64,000 nt of DNA. It comes from Megascapheus bottae (lineage: Eukaryota; Chordata; Mammalia; Rodentia; Geomyidae). The notes under the pieces were generated by a model. The model was not told where the DNA came from and did not search any database. It saw only the letters and a list, made by a program, of their open reading frames with translations. The translations under genes and the position numbers were made by a program. This document shows positions 36,211 to 47,331 of this stretch, in pieces. Each line of letters opens with the position of its first letter. Position 1 is the first letter of the stretch. The stretch lies in assembly GCA_024803745.1 (NCBI GenBank), contig JANJXV010000013.1, positions 6,758,001 through 6,822,000 on the forward strand. The letters are read 5' to 3'.

Positions 36211-36311
36211 CCCCCCTCCCCCTCCCCCTCCCCCTCCCCCTCCCTCTCTCCCTCTCTCCCTCTCTCCCTCCCTCCCTCCCTCTCTCCCTCTCTCTCTGTC
36301 TCTCTCTCCCT

Positions 36312-36373
<62 letters not shown>
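36211..36373. repeat. C-rich to CT compound microsatellite
   Basis: Starts with runs C6-T-C5-T-C5-T-C5-T-C5-T-C3 (36211-36244), grades through (CCCT/CTCT)n and ends as pure (CT)n. The minus strand has five G5-6 runs separated by single A, fitting a G-quadruplex motif with one-base loops. The plus strand could form an i-motif. Confidence 0.97.
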
Positions 36374-36375
<2 letters not shown>

Positions 36376-37502
36376 CACATATACTCTATTTCAGAGAAAG
36401 CTGGTGCCCATATTCTACTGTTATAACCTCACCAATATGAATTGATGTCTATCATCAATGTTTTATAATATTATATGCTGGTATCTAATTTAACACTGGT
36501 CATACCACAATGACCAGGTTTTCATCCTACTCTTTCCTTGATAACTTGGAAGTTATTAAGGTAGTGGATATTTTTTTAGTGGTTAATATGCCATTCTTGG
36601 TGCTTTTAGTATATTGCCAAGCATAGGGAATTTGCCTGAATATGGTTTCTCTGAACTAAATATTGCCTGCCATGGCTACAAATAACTAATTTCAGCTACT
36701 CTGGAGATAGAGCCCAGTCCAAGCAAAGCTAGGGATTCCATGTCCCATCAACAAAACTGCAATACAAAAAGGTTAGAGGCACAGCCAGAGAGAAAGAGCA
36801 CATGTCTAGAAGCTGCAAAGCCTAGTAGACCATCTCCACTACTGATAAAATATATATTGACAAAATATTAATAAATGAGTAAAAATCCCATTTACTACAT
36901 AATCTTAAATTGTGTATTGATGAGCCTTGACTTATAGCTTCCTATCAAATACAGATTTATATTTTTCATCATATCTGACACCCCTTCCATTAATCTATAT
37001 ATTATTCTAAAGAAGTTTTACTGAAGCAGTTTCACTCTGACTTATGTCTCAACTATAGATTTGGGAACAATCTGAATCTTTATAATCATTCAGAGAAATT
37101 GGTATGATTTGTTGCTGTCACTATAAACAAAAATTTCTCCTATAAGTGCTGACATCTGTGATTCTTTCTGCAAGTGATGGAGTGTTTGTTGTATTTCCAG
37201 TGTCCACGGTAGTATCATTTTTATTGTTTTATTGTTTAGTAGTAACTGTTTTCAAGTCTGTTTCCACTGTAACAAAATTTCATTTTATTTTTTTCTTGGT
37301 CTCTTAGAGAGTTCAGAAATATAGATCTTCTTCTTTAATGTCCATGATTGTGGAGAACGTGGACTGGAATTGAAAGAAACACAAAACTATAGAATTACAC
37401 TGCTTCTCAAAGTGCTCTAGGTAATCTAGCAGCAGAATGAGAAGGCATATCCATTGGCACTTTCGGGATATTTTACATCCTTCACCATATTCATGTTATT
37501 TT
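36374..37502. other. Gene-free stretch, possible SINE remnant
   Basis: 36690-36850 has phrases such as 'tttcagctactctggaga' and 'gcacagccagagagaaagag' that may derive from a B1-like SINE, but the match is weak. Nothing else recognised. Confidence 0.4.
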
Positions 37503-37718
37503 CATGTACAATTTTTTTTTGCCAGTCTTGGGCTTGAGCTCATGGCCTAAGCACTGTCCTTGGACTTTCTCAAGGATAGAGCTCTACCACTTGAGCCTCA
37601 GCACAACTTCCAGCTTTTTTCTATGTATGCAGTACCATGTAGTCAAACCCAGGTCTTCATGCATGCTAGGCAAGTACTCTACCACTAGGCCAAACTCTCG
37701 GCCCTCATGTAGAATTTT
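37503..37718 (-). mobile_element. Dimeric tRNA/ID-like SINE with TSD
   Basis: Near-identical 13-bp ends 'catgtacaatttt' (37503-37515) and 'catgtagaatttt' (37706-37718) flank a minus-strand dimer. The T-run at 37512-37520 is the A-tail. The second unit ('ctctaccacttgagcctcag') comes next and then the first unit with 'gtcaaacccaggtcttcatg' and 'gctaggcaagtactctacca'. Confidence 0.9.
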
Positions 37719-37931
37719 TAAAACATACCTTTTGATAAAAGAAACTTGCATGTAGAATTTTACAAGTTTTGCATGATCAATGAGAAAGCTTTATTAAAAA
37801 ATAATCTCACATGTTAAAGGTAAGCCAAGGTCAGAGAGACAGCATGTTTCCTCTCATATGCAGAAGCTAGATCTAAAGTACCCTGGGGCACAATAAATTA
37901 TAAAAAAAAAACTCTAAGCATTCACACACCA

Positions 37932-38103
37932 AAGAAGGATACTCTTTTTTTTTTGCCAATCATGGGCTTGACCTCAGGGCCTGAGCACTGTCCTTGGACT
38001 TTCTCAAGGCTAGAGCTCTACCACTTGAGCCTCAGAACCATTTCTGGCTTTTTTCTATGTATATGGTACCGAGAAATCAAACCCGGGTAAGAAGGATACT
38101 CTT
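37932..38103 (-). mobile_element. 5'-truncated dimeric SINE with perfect 15-bp TSD
   Basis: The TSD 'aagaaggatactctt' lies at 37932-37946 and 38089-38103. The insert (37947-38088) is a minus-strand dimeric SINE: T-run tail, full second unit, and only the end of the first unit, stopping within the B-box region ('gaaatcaaacccgggt'). Missing the first-unit A box, so it could not be a pol III source. Confidence 0.95.
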
Positions 38104-38220
38104 AAGGGAGGAATACAAAGGCAAAATGCCTATGTGCCTCTGATCATAGAAGATATTACTTATTGAAATGGGATTCAGGAAATGAAAATATAGGGTTTTG
38201 GGCAGATGTTGTTATATTGT

Positions 38221-38459
38221 TTTCTTTTGTTTTTGGCCAGTCCTGTGGCTTGAACTCCTGGCCAGGCTGCTGTCCCTGAGTTTCTTTTGTTCTACAACTT
38301 GAGCCACAGCACTGACTTTCAGCTTTATTTTCAGTGGCTATTGGAGATAAGAATCTCACAGACTTTTCCTACCAGGCTAACTTTAAACCATGATCCTGAG
38401 ATCTCAGCTTCCTGAATAGCTAAGATGATAAGGTTTGAGCCACCAACAATAGGCTTAAC
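38221..38459 (-). mobile_element. Composite SINE
   Basis: Minus-strand order: tRNA-like half ('ggccagtcctgtggcttgaa', 'ctacaacttgagccacagca'), linker ('gagataagaatctcacagac'), B1-like half ('aaaccatgatcctgagatct', 'gaatagctaagatgataag', 'tgagccaccaaca'). Confidence 0.85.
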
Positions 38460-38760
38460 AGGTTTTACATTGTTTATTTTTTTTTCTTTTTCTCTTGTTT
38501 GTTCATTTATTTGTCTTTGGGAGGCTAAAGAAGGACACAGAAATGGAGCAATGGAAGGGTGAATAGATGCAGTGGTAATCACTAGACACTATGTTGATAA
38601 TGAACTATGCAACTTGTGGATAAAGGCAGGAGCAAAAATCTGGAAGAGAGTGAGGGAAGCAGTGACATTGTCCAAAAAGAAATGTACTCTTTACTTGCCT
38701 GATGTAACTATAGTCTCTCACTTTTATAATAAAAATTTTAAACAAAAACAAAAACTCAGC

Positions 38761-38963
38761 TAGGTGCCAGTGACTTATGTCTGTAATCCATGCTACTCAA
38801 GAGGGTGACATGTGAGGATTGGGATTCAAAGGGAGGTAGGAAAATCCATAGGAAATTTATCTCCAATGAGCAACCAAAAAGCCAGAGTGGAGCTGTGAGT
38901 CAAGTGATAGAGCATTAGCCTTGAGCAAAAGAGCTTTAAAGAAGAGTCAGCACCACGCTCCAG
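38761..38963 (+). mobile_element. Composite SINE with (GATA)n tail
   Basis: B1-like 'taggtgccagtgacttatg', 'tctgtaatccatgctactca', linker 'atttatctccaatgagcaac', tRNA-like 'gtcaagtgatagagcattag'. Instead of a plain A-tail it ends in (GATA)n, a common origin of microsatellites from SINE tails. Confidence 0.82.
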
Positions 38964-38964
38964 G

Positions 38965-39025
<61 letters not shown>

Positions 39026-39043
39026 CTACACACACACACACAC
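38964..39043. repeat. (GATA)n then (AC)n microsatellite
   Basis: About fifteen GATA units to 39024, then (AC)8 at 39028-39043. The Ile-Tyr-Leu-Ser frame is an artefact. Confidence 0.97.
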
Positions 39044-39126
39044 CCTGAAAGAAATATCCTAGGTGTCCTGCAATCTACTTAGTCTTTTGCATCCACCCCC
39101 CTGAGGACCACACATCCAGCTAGAGC

Positions 39127-39129
<3 letters not shown>

Positions 39130-39176
<47 letters not shown>
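39130..39176. repeat. (CA)n microsatellite
   Basis: About 23 CA units with a TA interruption near the end. Confidence 0.97.
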
Positions 39177-39183
<7 letters not shown>

Positions 39184-39349
39184 GCATGTGCAATCTCATT
39201 TCTCTTCAATAGTAAATATTATTGTTCCTCTAACATTACTTTCTTGACTCTATTCTGCAATGATTAATTCCTTCTTATGAAACTTTTTGTTCTATCTATA
39301 AGTTTGTCTTATGTATATCAACTTGATCTTTAATATCTATTAGAAAATA

Positions 39350-39570
39350 CCTGTCGCCTGTAATCCCAGCTACTCAAGAGGCTGAGATCTGAGGATCATG
39401 TTTCAAAACCAGTTCACACACTAATTAACCACCAGAAAACTGATGGTGGGGCTGTCTCCCTAGGGAAGGGGTAGAGTAGTATTCTAGAACTGAAGAGCTC
39501 AGGGACAGCGCCCAAGCCTGGAGTTCAAATCAGTTAATTGATCAGAAAAAAAAGAAAGAAAGAAAGAAAA
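39350..39570 (+). mobile_element. Composite SINE with (AAAG)n tail
   Basis: 'cctgtaatcccagctactca', 'gaggctgagatctgaggatc', then a shortened linker, 'ggtggggctgtctccctagg', 'gaagagctcagggacagcgc', and an A-rich tail that became (AAAG)n at about 39549-39570. The linker between 'ccagttcacac' and 'actaattaacc' lacks bases present in other copies. Confidence 0.85.
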
Positions 39571-39639
39571 GGAAATAAAAACAAAAAACCCTGCAAATGC
39601 TGTGTAGAATGTGAAGATGTTCAACAAAATCAATGAAAT

Positions 39640-39642
<3 letters not shown>

Positions 39643-39682
<40 letters not shown>
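39643..39682. repeat. (GT)n microsatellite
   Basis: About twenty GT units. Confidence 0.97.
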
Positions 39683-39684
<2 letters not shown>

Positions 39685-39787
39685 AGCAATTTTGAGTGAA
39701 ATATTTGCCACCAACATTCCTAATACATTAAATAAATACTGTTTAATTGTAGGAGGAAAAAAGGAATCAAAACAAAAATTCTATTTG

Positions 39788-40021
39788 AACTGGTGCCTCA
39801 CACCTGTAATCTAGCTACTCAGAAGGCTGAGATCTGAGCATCTTGGCTCAAAGCCAGCTTGCTCGGGCACAAAAGACCACAACACTCTGATCTCCAGCTT
39901 ATCACTAAAAAAAAAAATGGGAAGTGGGGCTGTGGCTCCAGGGACAGGGTGTTAGCCTTGAGCTGAAGAGCTCAGGAGAGTGCCCAGGCCCAGAGTTCAT
40001 GTCTGATGACTGACCAAAAAA
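39788..40021 (+). mobile_element. Composite SINE, nearly complete
   Basis: 'ctcacacctgtaatctagct', 'actcagaaggctgagatctg', 'ggctcaaagccagcttgctc', linker with an A-run, 'gggaagtggggctgtggct', 'gttagccttgagctgaagag', 'gagttcatgtctgatgactg' and A-tail. Weak flanking similarity ('attctattt' left, 'attgtattt' right) may be a decayed TSD. Confidence 0.88.
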
Positions 40022-40657
40022 ATTGTATTTAATAATAAACAAGCCCATCCTTGATAAAGGTTAACTTAGTTATAATCATTAATCATAACAGATGTGGCTT
40101 TTCAGTGGTTCGAATAATAAAAAAAAACAGGGCTACATGTTTTTGGTAGAAATTATCCTTGTCAAGGGTGAAAATAATAAAAGGAAAAGCATACAGAGAA
40201 CCACTATTAAATAATACCACAAGTCTATCAGTCAGCTTCAGTGTGAGAAGTGGAACTCTGCCAGGCATGTGAAAAGTCTCTCCTTGACTGGCTTCCCTCT
40301 CAGAGTGTAAGTCTATATTTCTTGTTTGTGGAAGCTGGTTTGCACTCCATCATTCCCAGCTAAATCTCATTGTTGCTATAATAATGTGATAATAATTTAA
40401 CAGCAGAGTATATTAGAGAGACATAGTGGCTATTCTGTTCTATGCTGAAATTTTATAAGGGATATTTCTTCTGTTCAGAACTTGTTCTGCAGCAGAATTT
40501 TAAAAAAATATCCAATCTAGAATAGAAAAATGACCATGGTTATTAAAGTCTCAGGGTCTCCAGTCATTTCTGCTGTAATATTGCTTGCTGGGGGTGTTGA
40601 ACAATGAAAGAGGGAGCAGTGTCCTAGTGTTAGAAGATGTGGTAGAAACAGGGCTTC
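40022..40657. other. Gene-free stretch, nothing recognised
   Basis: Unassigned sequence up to the left TSD of L1 B. Confidence 0.5.
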
Positions 40658-41077
40658 ATCCTTCACAATCTTTTTTTTATATTTTTTATTGTATTTAATA
40701 AAAGGGTTACATGATATTTGCCAGATAGAAGGTGCATTAATTCACATACATTGATACCCTTTCACATGTCTTGGTCCCCATTACCCTCCCCCCCACCCCC
40801 CTCTTGGTTTTGCCCCCTTCCCTATCCAATTTCAAGTAACCAAATACAAATGTATCCAATATATCAGATAACAAAGTGAGATATTGTGACAATATGAGAT
40901 AACCAAGGGACAGCAAAAGAGATGAGAGATGACATAGCACCTTAAGGACAGCAATCATTCATTATATGGCTTTTGTTTCAATATCCTAGAGGTCCATTCA
41001 ATTAGCTTCATACTATATGGCCTTATGTATCAAGTTTTAGCTCTATTGCAAATCTTTGCTATTAGAGCCCAAGGTTT

Positions 41078-42184
41078 CTACTGATTATGACAAATGAGGG
41101 AAACCATTGAGCCTAAGTTCCTTTGAGTCTGGCTTACTTTGCTTAATATGATTTGTTCTAAGTCTTTCCATTTCCTAACAAATGGGTCGATGTCATTTTT
41201 TCTGACAGCAGCATAGAATTCCATTGTGTACAAATACCATATCTTGTGGATCCATTCATCAACTGAGGGACATCTAGGTTGGTTCCATATCTTCACTATG
41301 GTGAATAATACTGCGATGAACATTGTTGTGCTAGTGGATTTAGTATGCCCTAGTTTCTGGATGGTTGGGTAAATGCCAAGTAGTGGAATTGCTGGGTCAT
41401 AGGGAAGCTCTATGTTTAGCCTTTTGAGGCACTGCCATACTGCTTTCCATAGTGGTTGAAGGAGTTTGCACTCCCACCAACAGTGTAGTAGTGATCCCTC
41501 CTGGCCACATCCCCTCTAGCATCTGTTGTTATTAGTTTTCCTGATCCTGGCCATTCTAACTGGAGTGAGGTGGAATCTTAGAGTTGTTTTGATTTGCATT
41601 TCTTTTATGACCAGAGATATTGAGCATTTCTTCATGTGTCTATAGGCCATTTTTGTTTCTTCTTCAGAGAAGACTCTCTTTAAGTCTTTGGCCCATTTTT
41701 TAATGGGATGGTTGTTACTTTGGAGATTAGTTTTGGAGTGATTTAATTTTTTGAGCTGTTGATATATTTTAGACATGAGGCCTTTGTCCGTTGTTTGGTT
41801 GGTGAAGATCTTCTCCCACTCTGTAGGCTTCCTAACTAATTTACTAGCTATGTTCTTTGCCATACAAAAGCTCTGCAGTTTAATGCAGTCCCACTTATCC
41901 AGCCTTTCTCTGATTTGTTGTGATTCTTGGTCTTTATTATGAAAGTTTCGATCTGTGCCAAGGAGGCCTAGTGTATCTCCTACTCCTTCTTGTAAAGTTT
42001 TCAGTGTGTCAGCTTTTACCTCCAGGTCTTTTATCCATTTGGAGTTAATTCTAGTGCAGGATGACAAAGAAGGATCCAACTTTAGTTTTCTGCAGGTGCT
42101 TAACCAGTTCTGCCAGCACAACTTGTTGAAGAGGCTATCTTCCTTCCATTCTATTTTTTTGGCTCCCTTGTCAAAGATTAGGTG
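41078..42184 (-). pseudogene. L1 ORF2 C-terminal remnant (copy B, 3' segment)
   Basis: A 201-codon frame (41516-42121) covers the C-terminal region from '[18 protein letters not shown]' to '[18 protein letters not shown]', ending in a stop right where the cysteine-rich C-terminal motif begins ('NNNRC', then TAG where better copies of the family keep Trp). A separate frame (41078-41323) continues to 'SLICHNQ'. Non-functional. Confidence 0.94.
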
Positions 42185-42759
42185 GCCACTATAGAAAAAA
42201 TCAACAAAACAAGGAGTTGGTTCTTTGAAAGAATTAACAAAATTGACAAACCCTTAGCAAACCTTACCAAAAAAAGAAGAGAGCATACCGAAATAAACAA
42301 AATCGCAGATGAAAATGGTAAAATCACGACAGAAATTACCAAGATCCAGAGTATCATGAGGGAATACTTCTCAAACCTTTACGCCAACAAATCTGAGAAT
42401 CTAGAAGAAATGGATGAATTCCTAGCCAATATTAACATACCCACACTGAACCAAGAAGAACTGACCCAACTAAACAAACCTATTTCAAGCACTGAAATAG
42501 AAATGGCAATAAGAGACCTTCCACCTAAGAAAAGCCCAGGGCCAGAAGGATTCACCGCTGAATTCTATAAGGTCTTCAAAGCAGAGTTCACACCAATACT
42601 CCTCAAGCTCTTCAACGAAATTGAAAATGAAGGTTCTTTACCAAACTCATTCTATGAAGCCAGTATATCCCTCATCCCAAACCAGAGAGAGATTCATCAA
42701 AGAAAGAGAACTATAGACCTATTTCTTCGATGAACATCGATGCAAAACTTCTTAACAAA
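42185..42759 (+). pseudogene. L1 ORF2 pre-RT remnant (copy B, inverted 5' segment)
   Basis: The 183-codon plus frame (42182-42733) is clean L1 ORF2: '[20 protein letters not shown]', '[20 protein letters not shown]', '[15 protein letters not shown]', '[20 protein letters not shown]'. It is the segment just upstream of the RT palm. It ends at the beginning of RT, where a frameshift occurs and then the TSD. Few mutations, so this is one of the younger copies. Confidence 0.95.
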
Positions 42760-42774
42760 ATCCTTCACAATCTT

Positions 42775-43075
42775 GTTGGGATATAGGTAATAATTTTCAG
42801 TCCATACTCACCCTTAATTTTATATAGGTAGGAAGAATGATACATTAGTAAATAAGAATAGTACTGCTCCTCTGTCAATATAGATTAAAATTCAAAGAAT
42901 AAGAAAGAGAACACAGATTTTACAATAAGATGTTATGGAATAAACAGGAATAGAATGAAATGAGCACTATCCAGGCACACCATCCTTAAAAGTGGTGACA
43001 ACAAAGTTGAATCCTAAAAGATAAACATTTGTTAAGCAAGTAAAGGTAAGCAGAACTCAGATAAGAATACAATGA
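42775..43075. other. Short unassigned stretch
   Basis: Nothing recognised right of L1 B. Confidence 0.4.
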
Positions 43076-43200
43076 GCTGGGTGCAGATAGCTCACCCCAG
43101 TAATCCTAGGTACTTAGGAGGCTGAAATATAAGGAGCACAGTTCAAAGCCAGTCCTATCAGAAAACTCCCCTGTGAGACTTTTATCTCCAATTAACCAAT
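43076..43200 (+). mobile_element. Left half of a composite SINE
   Basis: 'ctgggtgcagatagctcacc', 'cagtaatcctaggtacttag', 'gttcaaagccagtcctatc', 'gtgagacttttatctccaat' and 'taacca'. The tRNA-like half is absent, so it is truncated at the 3' side. Confidence 0.75.
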
Positions 43201-43534
43201 CTGCTCCACATAGAAAATTTGCCTGAGTAACACAACTCTAACTTACTTGTTCATTCTTTTTTCTTTCTTCAGATACTGAAGATGGATCCATTCCTCCTTT
43301 ATCAAGAATATGAGTAGGAAATAAAATCAGAAAGAGACACTTTTTTGGGTTTATATAGCAGCCAGTCATACTAGTCTCTTGTCCAAGTTTAAGCTAAATT
43401 TTGAACTAAATGAGCTAAATAAGTTCTGTTTAAAATCTCAGAAGATTTCCAGATGTGTAGAAGCTATAGGCTTTAAACCATTCAAATCCAGTTCCTAGTA
43501 CTTGGATAAATTATGGTTTCTTTTTCTCTTTTTC
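43201..43534. other. Short unassigned stretch
   Basis: Nothing recognised. Confidence 0.4.
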
Positions 43535-43732
43535 CTTCTTCTTTTTTTTTGCCAGTTCTGGGGCTTGAACTCAGGGTCTGAGCACTGTCCTTGGGCTTTC
43601 TCAAGTCTAGAACTCTACTACTTGAGCCATCCCCACCATTTCTGGCTTTTTCTATGTATGTGGTACAGAGGAATCGAACCTGGATCTTTGCGCATGCTAG
43701 GCAAGCACTCTACCTCTAGCACTCTCAGCACT
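43535..43732 (-). mobile_element. Dimeric tRNA/ID-like SINE
   Basis: T-rich tail, second unit ('ggggcttgaactcagggtct', 'tctactacttgagccatccc'), then first unit with an intact reversed B box 'ggaatcgaacc' (43670-43680) and 'gctaggcaagcactctacct'. The A-box side is slightly altered. Confidence 0.9.
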
Positions 43733-46700
43733 ATGATGACTTCTTTATGTGAGCCAAAAGATGAAGACAATTTGGAGGCGGTAGGAAACCTACTCAAATG
43801 GAAGGTTTTTGTCTCAGTGTTCACCCATTCCTGATTGGGGATTTATATTGGAATGTACTTGAATTATTAGATTAAGTGAGAAAGGGAATATGTTGAACAT
43901 TGCAGATAAACCAAAGAAAGAGAAAAGAACTATTCAGTAAGAGAAGAAAAGCGGACGAGTTCACACCAGTTAATTTGTTCTTTGTGATCATCTGAGATTT
44001 GTTTGTCATGGAATAAAATCTGTGATTTGTCCAGAATGAAAGGATTAATGGTATGGAATGGGTTTCGAACAGCCATCAGAGAAGTAAACATTAGATATTT
44101 GAAGAAATTCTAGAATTTTAAACGTGGATAGATTGTGAAATCAGAAGTGGACTATATTGAACCTAGACCTAGGTGTGCCATGCTCCTGATTTGTTTGTTT
44201 GACCTAAAATTTTAAAGCTGAGCCTGAGGGAATAAAAAGACCTAGGATTATTGTAACAGTTGATTTATCCCCTACTGGTTTTGTAATAAGATCTTGATTC
44301 CAATATTGTTCCCTGCCACAAGGATCTATGGAAGATTAAGAGGCTAGTCTTTTCGAATTATTGGATTTTCTTATGAAAGCAAAGCCTTTGGGAGGGATTT
44401 TGAAGTTTCTCTGTCCCGCTAATCTCAAACTCATTTGGTCTCCCTTGAAATTTTCTTCAGAGCTCCTGTACCAGACATCTTTCCCCTTGGGGTCAGCTAT
44501 AAGAGTATGAAAAGTCTAAAGTTTTCTATATCCAAGAATATCTCAAAATATAACCCTCAAACTATTTCCTGCAGTTTTCAGTCTTCCCTCTAAATTTCAA
44601 ATAAGAAAGGAACAGATGAACCTAATTTGTTTGCTTGAAAAAAAAATCCTACAAATTAAGATTTGAATTAAGGGAGATTTTCCATACTAAAATAAGACGT
44701 CTGAATTCTAAAGAGAATTATAGATCAAATGTATCAAATAAGGACTACTTAAAAATAACATAATTTATCATTAGTGTTAAGTGCTATCTAGAAGAAGATT
44801 CAATTTCGAAGGATTGCTTTTGGTGAATTACTATTTGCAAATTAAACTTGCATTGAAATCTGTAAACATCTTTTCCATATGCAGATTTCAGCAAGATTTC
44901 TCTTTTGTGGAGCAAGCCGGCGGCCCTCCACTGAAGAGAATGTGTTGTATAGAGAAACATCAAAGTGTATGAGAGCTACATTTGGACCAACTGTACCAAT
45001 CAGGCCACAGATGATCAAGTCATTCCCACAAATTCATGAGTTACACTGTGGTCTGAAAGGGTAAAAAATAAAAGGATTAATCAGCAAAATCTTCCTTATC
45101 CCCATAAAATCCTACTTCAAGCCTGTATCTCTGCAGCCTTTGGAAGCAAGAAACATGGCCCAATGAAGATTCTCCACCTCCCTGCCAGTCCTATGTTACT
45201 TTTACCAGCATTACAAAAAACAAATGAACAAAGAAAAATATCTTCCCTTTTCTTTTTATCTTCCCTCTGTAACTCATTATTTTTAACCATAGCTTCAAAT
45301 ATCCAGGTCCTCTTTCACTGAAAGAAATATAAATGATATCAATTGTCTTACTCATATAACTAAAATATTTGTTTTTCTTATAAGTGGTTGACTTTTCCAA
45401 AATAATGCCATTCTAAGACCTTGGAGTCAAGATCAGCATTTTTCCCTGAACTTTTCTGCTATCAGATCCATTCTAACTCACTGAGTCTTCACCTTTTATT
45501 GACTATTTTTTTTTTGGTTTGTTTAATGTAATATTGTCCCAAGTCACCCACCATCTAGCTGATCATCAGTATCAGGTGGCTACTAATCACAGGGCTGATT
45601 TCCTCAACTCAGACTGTCTGGAGCCTTGTCCCATCAAACAGTAACTCAGCACTTAACACCTTAATGGGCTTAAGGGAGAGAGAAAAAGAGAAAAATGGAG
45701 ATCATCTGAGATGGGGATAATTAATGACAGACACAAATGCATTAGGTGCCAGATTTTATTACCTCAAACAAGTAAAATTAAAGCAAACATTTTATCATCT
45801 CCCCTTACACAGTCATCTCCTGAGGATAACTAAGACAAATGAGCAGACATGAATGGTAAAATTTACTCCTCAAGACACGTGAACAGTGGCACGACCAGAA
45901 GAGCAGTAGATCAGAGGTTCAGCTGTTGTATCTAGTGAAAGTTAGAATTAATGTTTTTATTCTCTTCTCTTGTTTGCCTAAACCATAGGTATCTCTATAG
46001 TCTTCGTTCCCACATGAAGGCTTCTTGAGTATGGAACAGCTTAAGCAGGGACTGCATGAATTAGCAAGAAATAGCTGGATTTGTGATTCCAAGAAACTAA
46101 AATCTTCATCTTCCTGGCTAAGGGATATTGAAATATTCATTTTTCTGCTGTGGGTTATGTTTCTCTGTCTAAACTATAGAAAACAAAACAAAAAATAATC
46201 ATGAAGGGTACTTCATAATGTTATGGTATACAATTAATAGGGTTAACAGTTAACAACTTTGTAAGGTAATTTAGGCAATTTATTGAAAAGTCACTAACTT
46301 CTTACTTTTCTTATCACAAATGTTATATCATACATCATTTGTAGAATGTTCACATGGTAAAATCTTAACTGGGAGACATTTGTTCATCTGAACCATGTAG
46401 CTAAAATTTTTTGAGGGCTTGATAAATGCCTTTCCCTGTGTGGCAATCATTTGTTCATATTAAATAAACATCAGTTTTTTGTTCTAAAGGCCTATTCTAG
46501 CACATGACAATTACATAAGAATTCTTAGTGAATGGAATTAATGAAGAAGCATAAAATTGTTTTATTGATGAATTTCAGTAACAACAGGAGGCAAGTAAAT
46601 TATCTTTATGTTACTAAGCAAGTAAGAATTTGGGTAGGTTAAACAATGTGCTCAAGGTTAAGATATAGTTGTCTGTTTTAAAATGAATATCATATTAAAT

Positions 46701-46777
46701 CCATTTAATAAATATTTACGATATTGCTTAAATTGCTTTGACTTATACTTCATATGTGTGGTAGTATTCTAATTAAT
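43733..46777. other. 3.0-kb stretch without recognised genes or repeats
   Basis: Frames are at most 73 codons with no domain features. No interspersed repeat that I can name. Probably old unique or fully decayed sequence. Confidence 0.5.
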
Positions 46778-46935
46778 ATATGACTAATTGAAAATATAAA
46801 ATATATGGAAATCAAAAGCTATGTACATATGGTCATATAGGATGAGACTGAGCAAACTGAACTCTAGGATAGGGAAACCTGAGGCTGATCTTTGTGATTG
46901 TTGTCCTCAATATACTATGTGCAGTTATTTCTTTT
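46778..46935 (+). mobile_element. Older L1 3'UTR, left part (interrupted by L1 C)
   Basis: 'gtcatataggatgagactga' and 'tgtgattgttgtcctcaata' match the L1 3'UTR on the plus strand, but with more differences than in copies D and E. The match stops at the L1 C target site and appears to resume at 50638. Confidence 0.75.
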
Positions 46936-47331
46936 TTCCCATATATTTTTATTGTAATTATTAGAAGAGTTACATTATATTAACCAGATAGAAGGTGCAT
47001 TACTTCACAAACATTGATACCCTTTCTCATGTCTTGGTCCCCAGTTCCCTCCCCCCACCCCCACCCCTCCTCGGTTTTCATGCCTTCCCTATCCTAATTC
47101 AAATAACTAAATAAGCATATATACAATATATCAGATAACAAGGTGAAATACTGAACAATATGAGATAACCAAGGGACAGCAAAAGAGATGAGAGATAACA
47201 TAGTACATTAAGGACAACAAGCACTCATTATATGGCTTTTGTTTCCATATCCTGGAAGTCCTTTTGTTTAGCATCATACCATAAGGCCTTATGGATCTAG
47301 TTTCTGCTCTATTGTAATCTCTGCAAGGTTT

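Larger units (their letters stand above)
40658..42774 (-). mobile_element. L1 insertion B: 5'-inverted LINE-1 with perfect 15-bp TSD
   Basis: The TSD 'atccttcacaatctt' is at 40658-40672 and 42760-42774. The minus segment (40673 to about 42184) holds the T-rich tail, 3'UTR and the ORF2 C-terminal third. The plus segment (about 42185-42759) holds the pre-RT region and the first residues of the RT domain. Comparison with copy C shows that about 1.1 kb of ORF2, including the FADD catalytic region, is missing at the inversion joint. 5'-inversion by twin priming with a large internal loss. Less diverged from coding than copy A. Confidence 0.95.

Noticed and set aside
38826..39041. Frame with Ile-Tyr-Leu-Ser repeats
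   Set aside because: Artefact of (GATA)n attached to a SINE tail.
38964..39176. Regularly spaced repeats as a CRISPR-like array
   Set aside because: They are pure microsatellites without spacers, in a mammalian genome.
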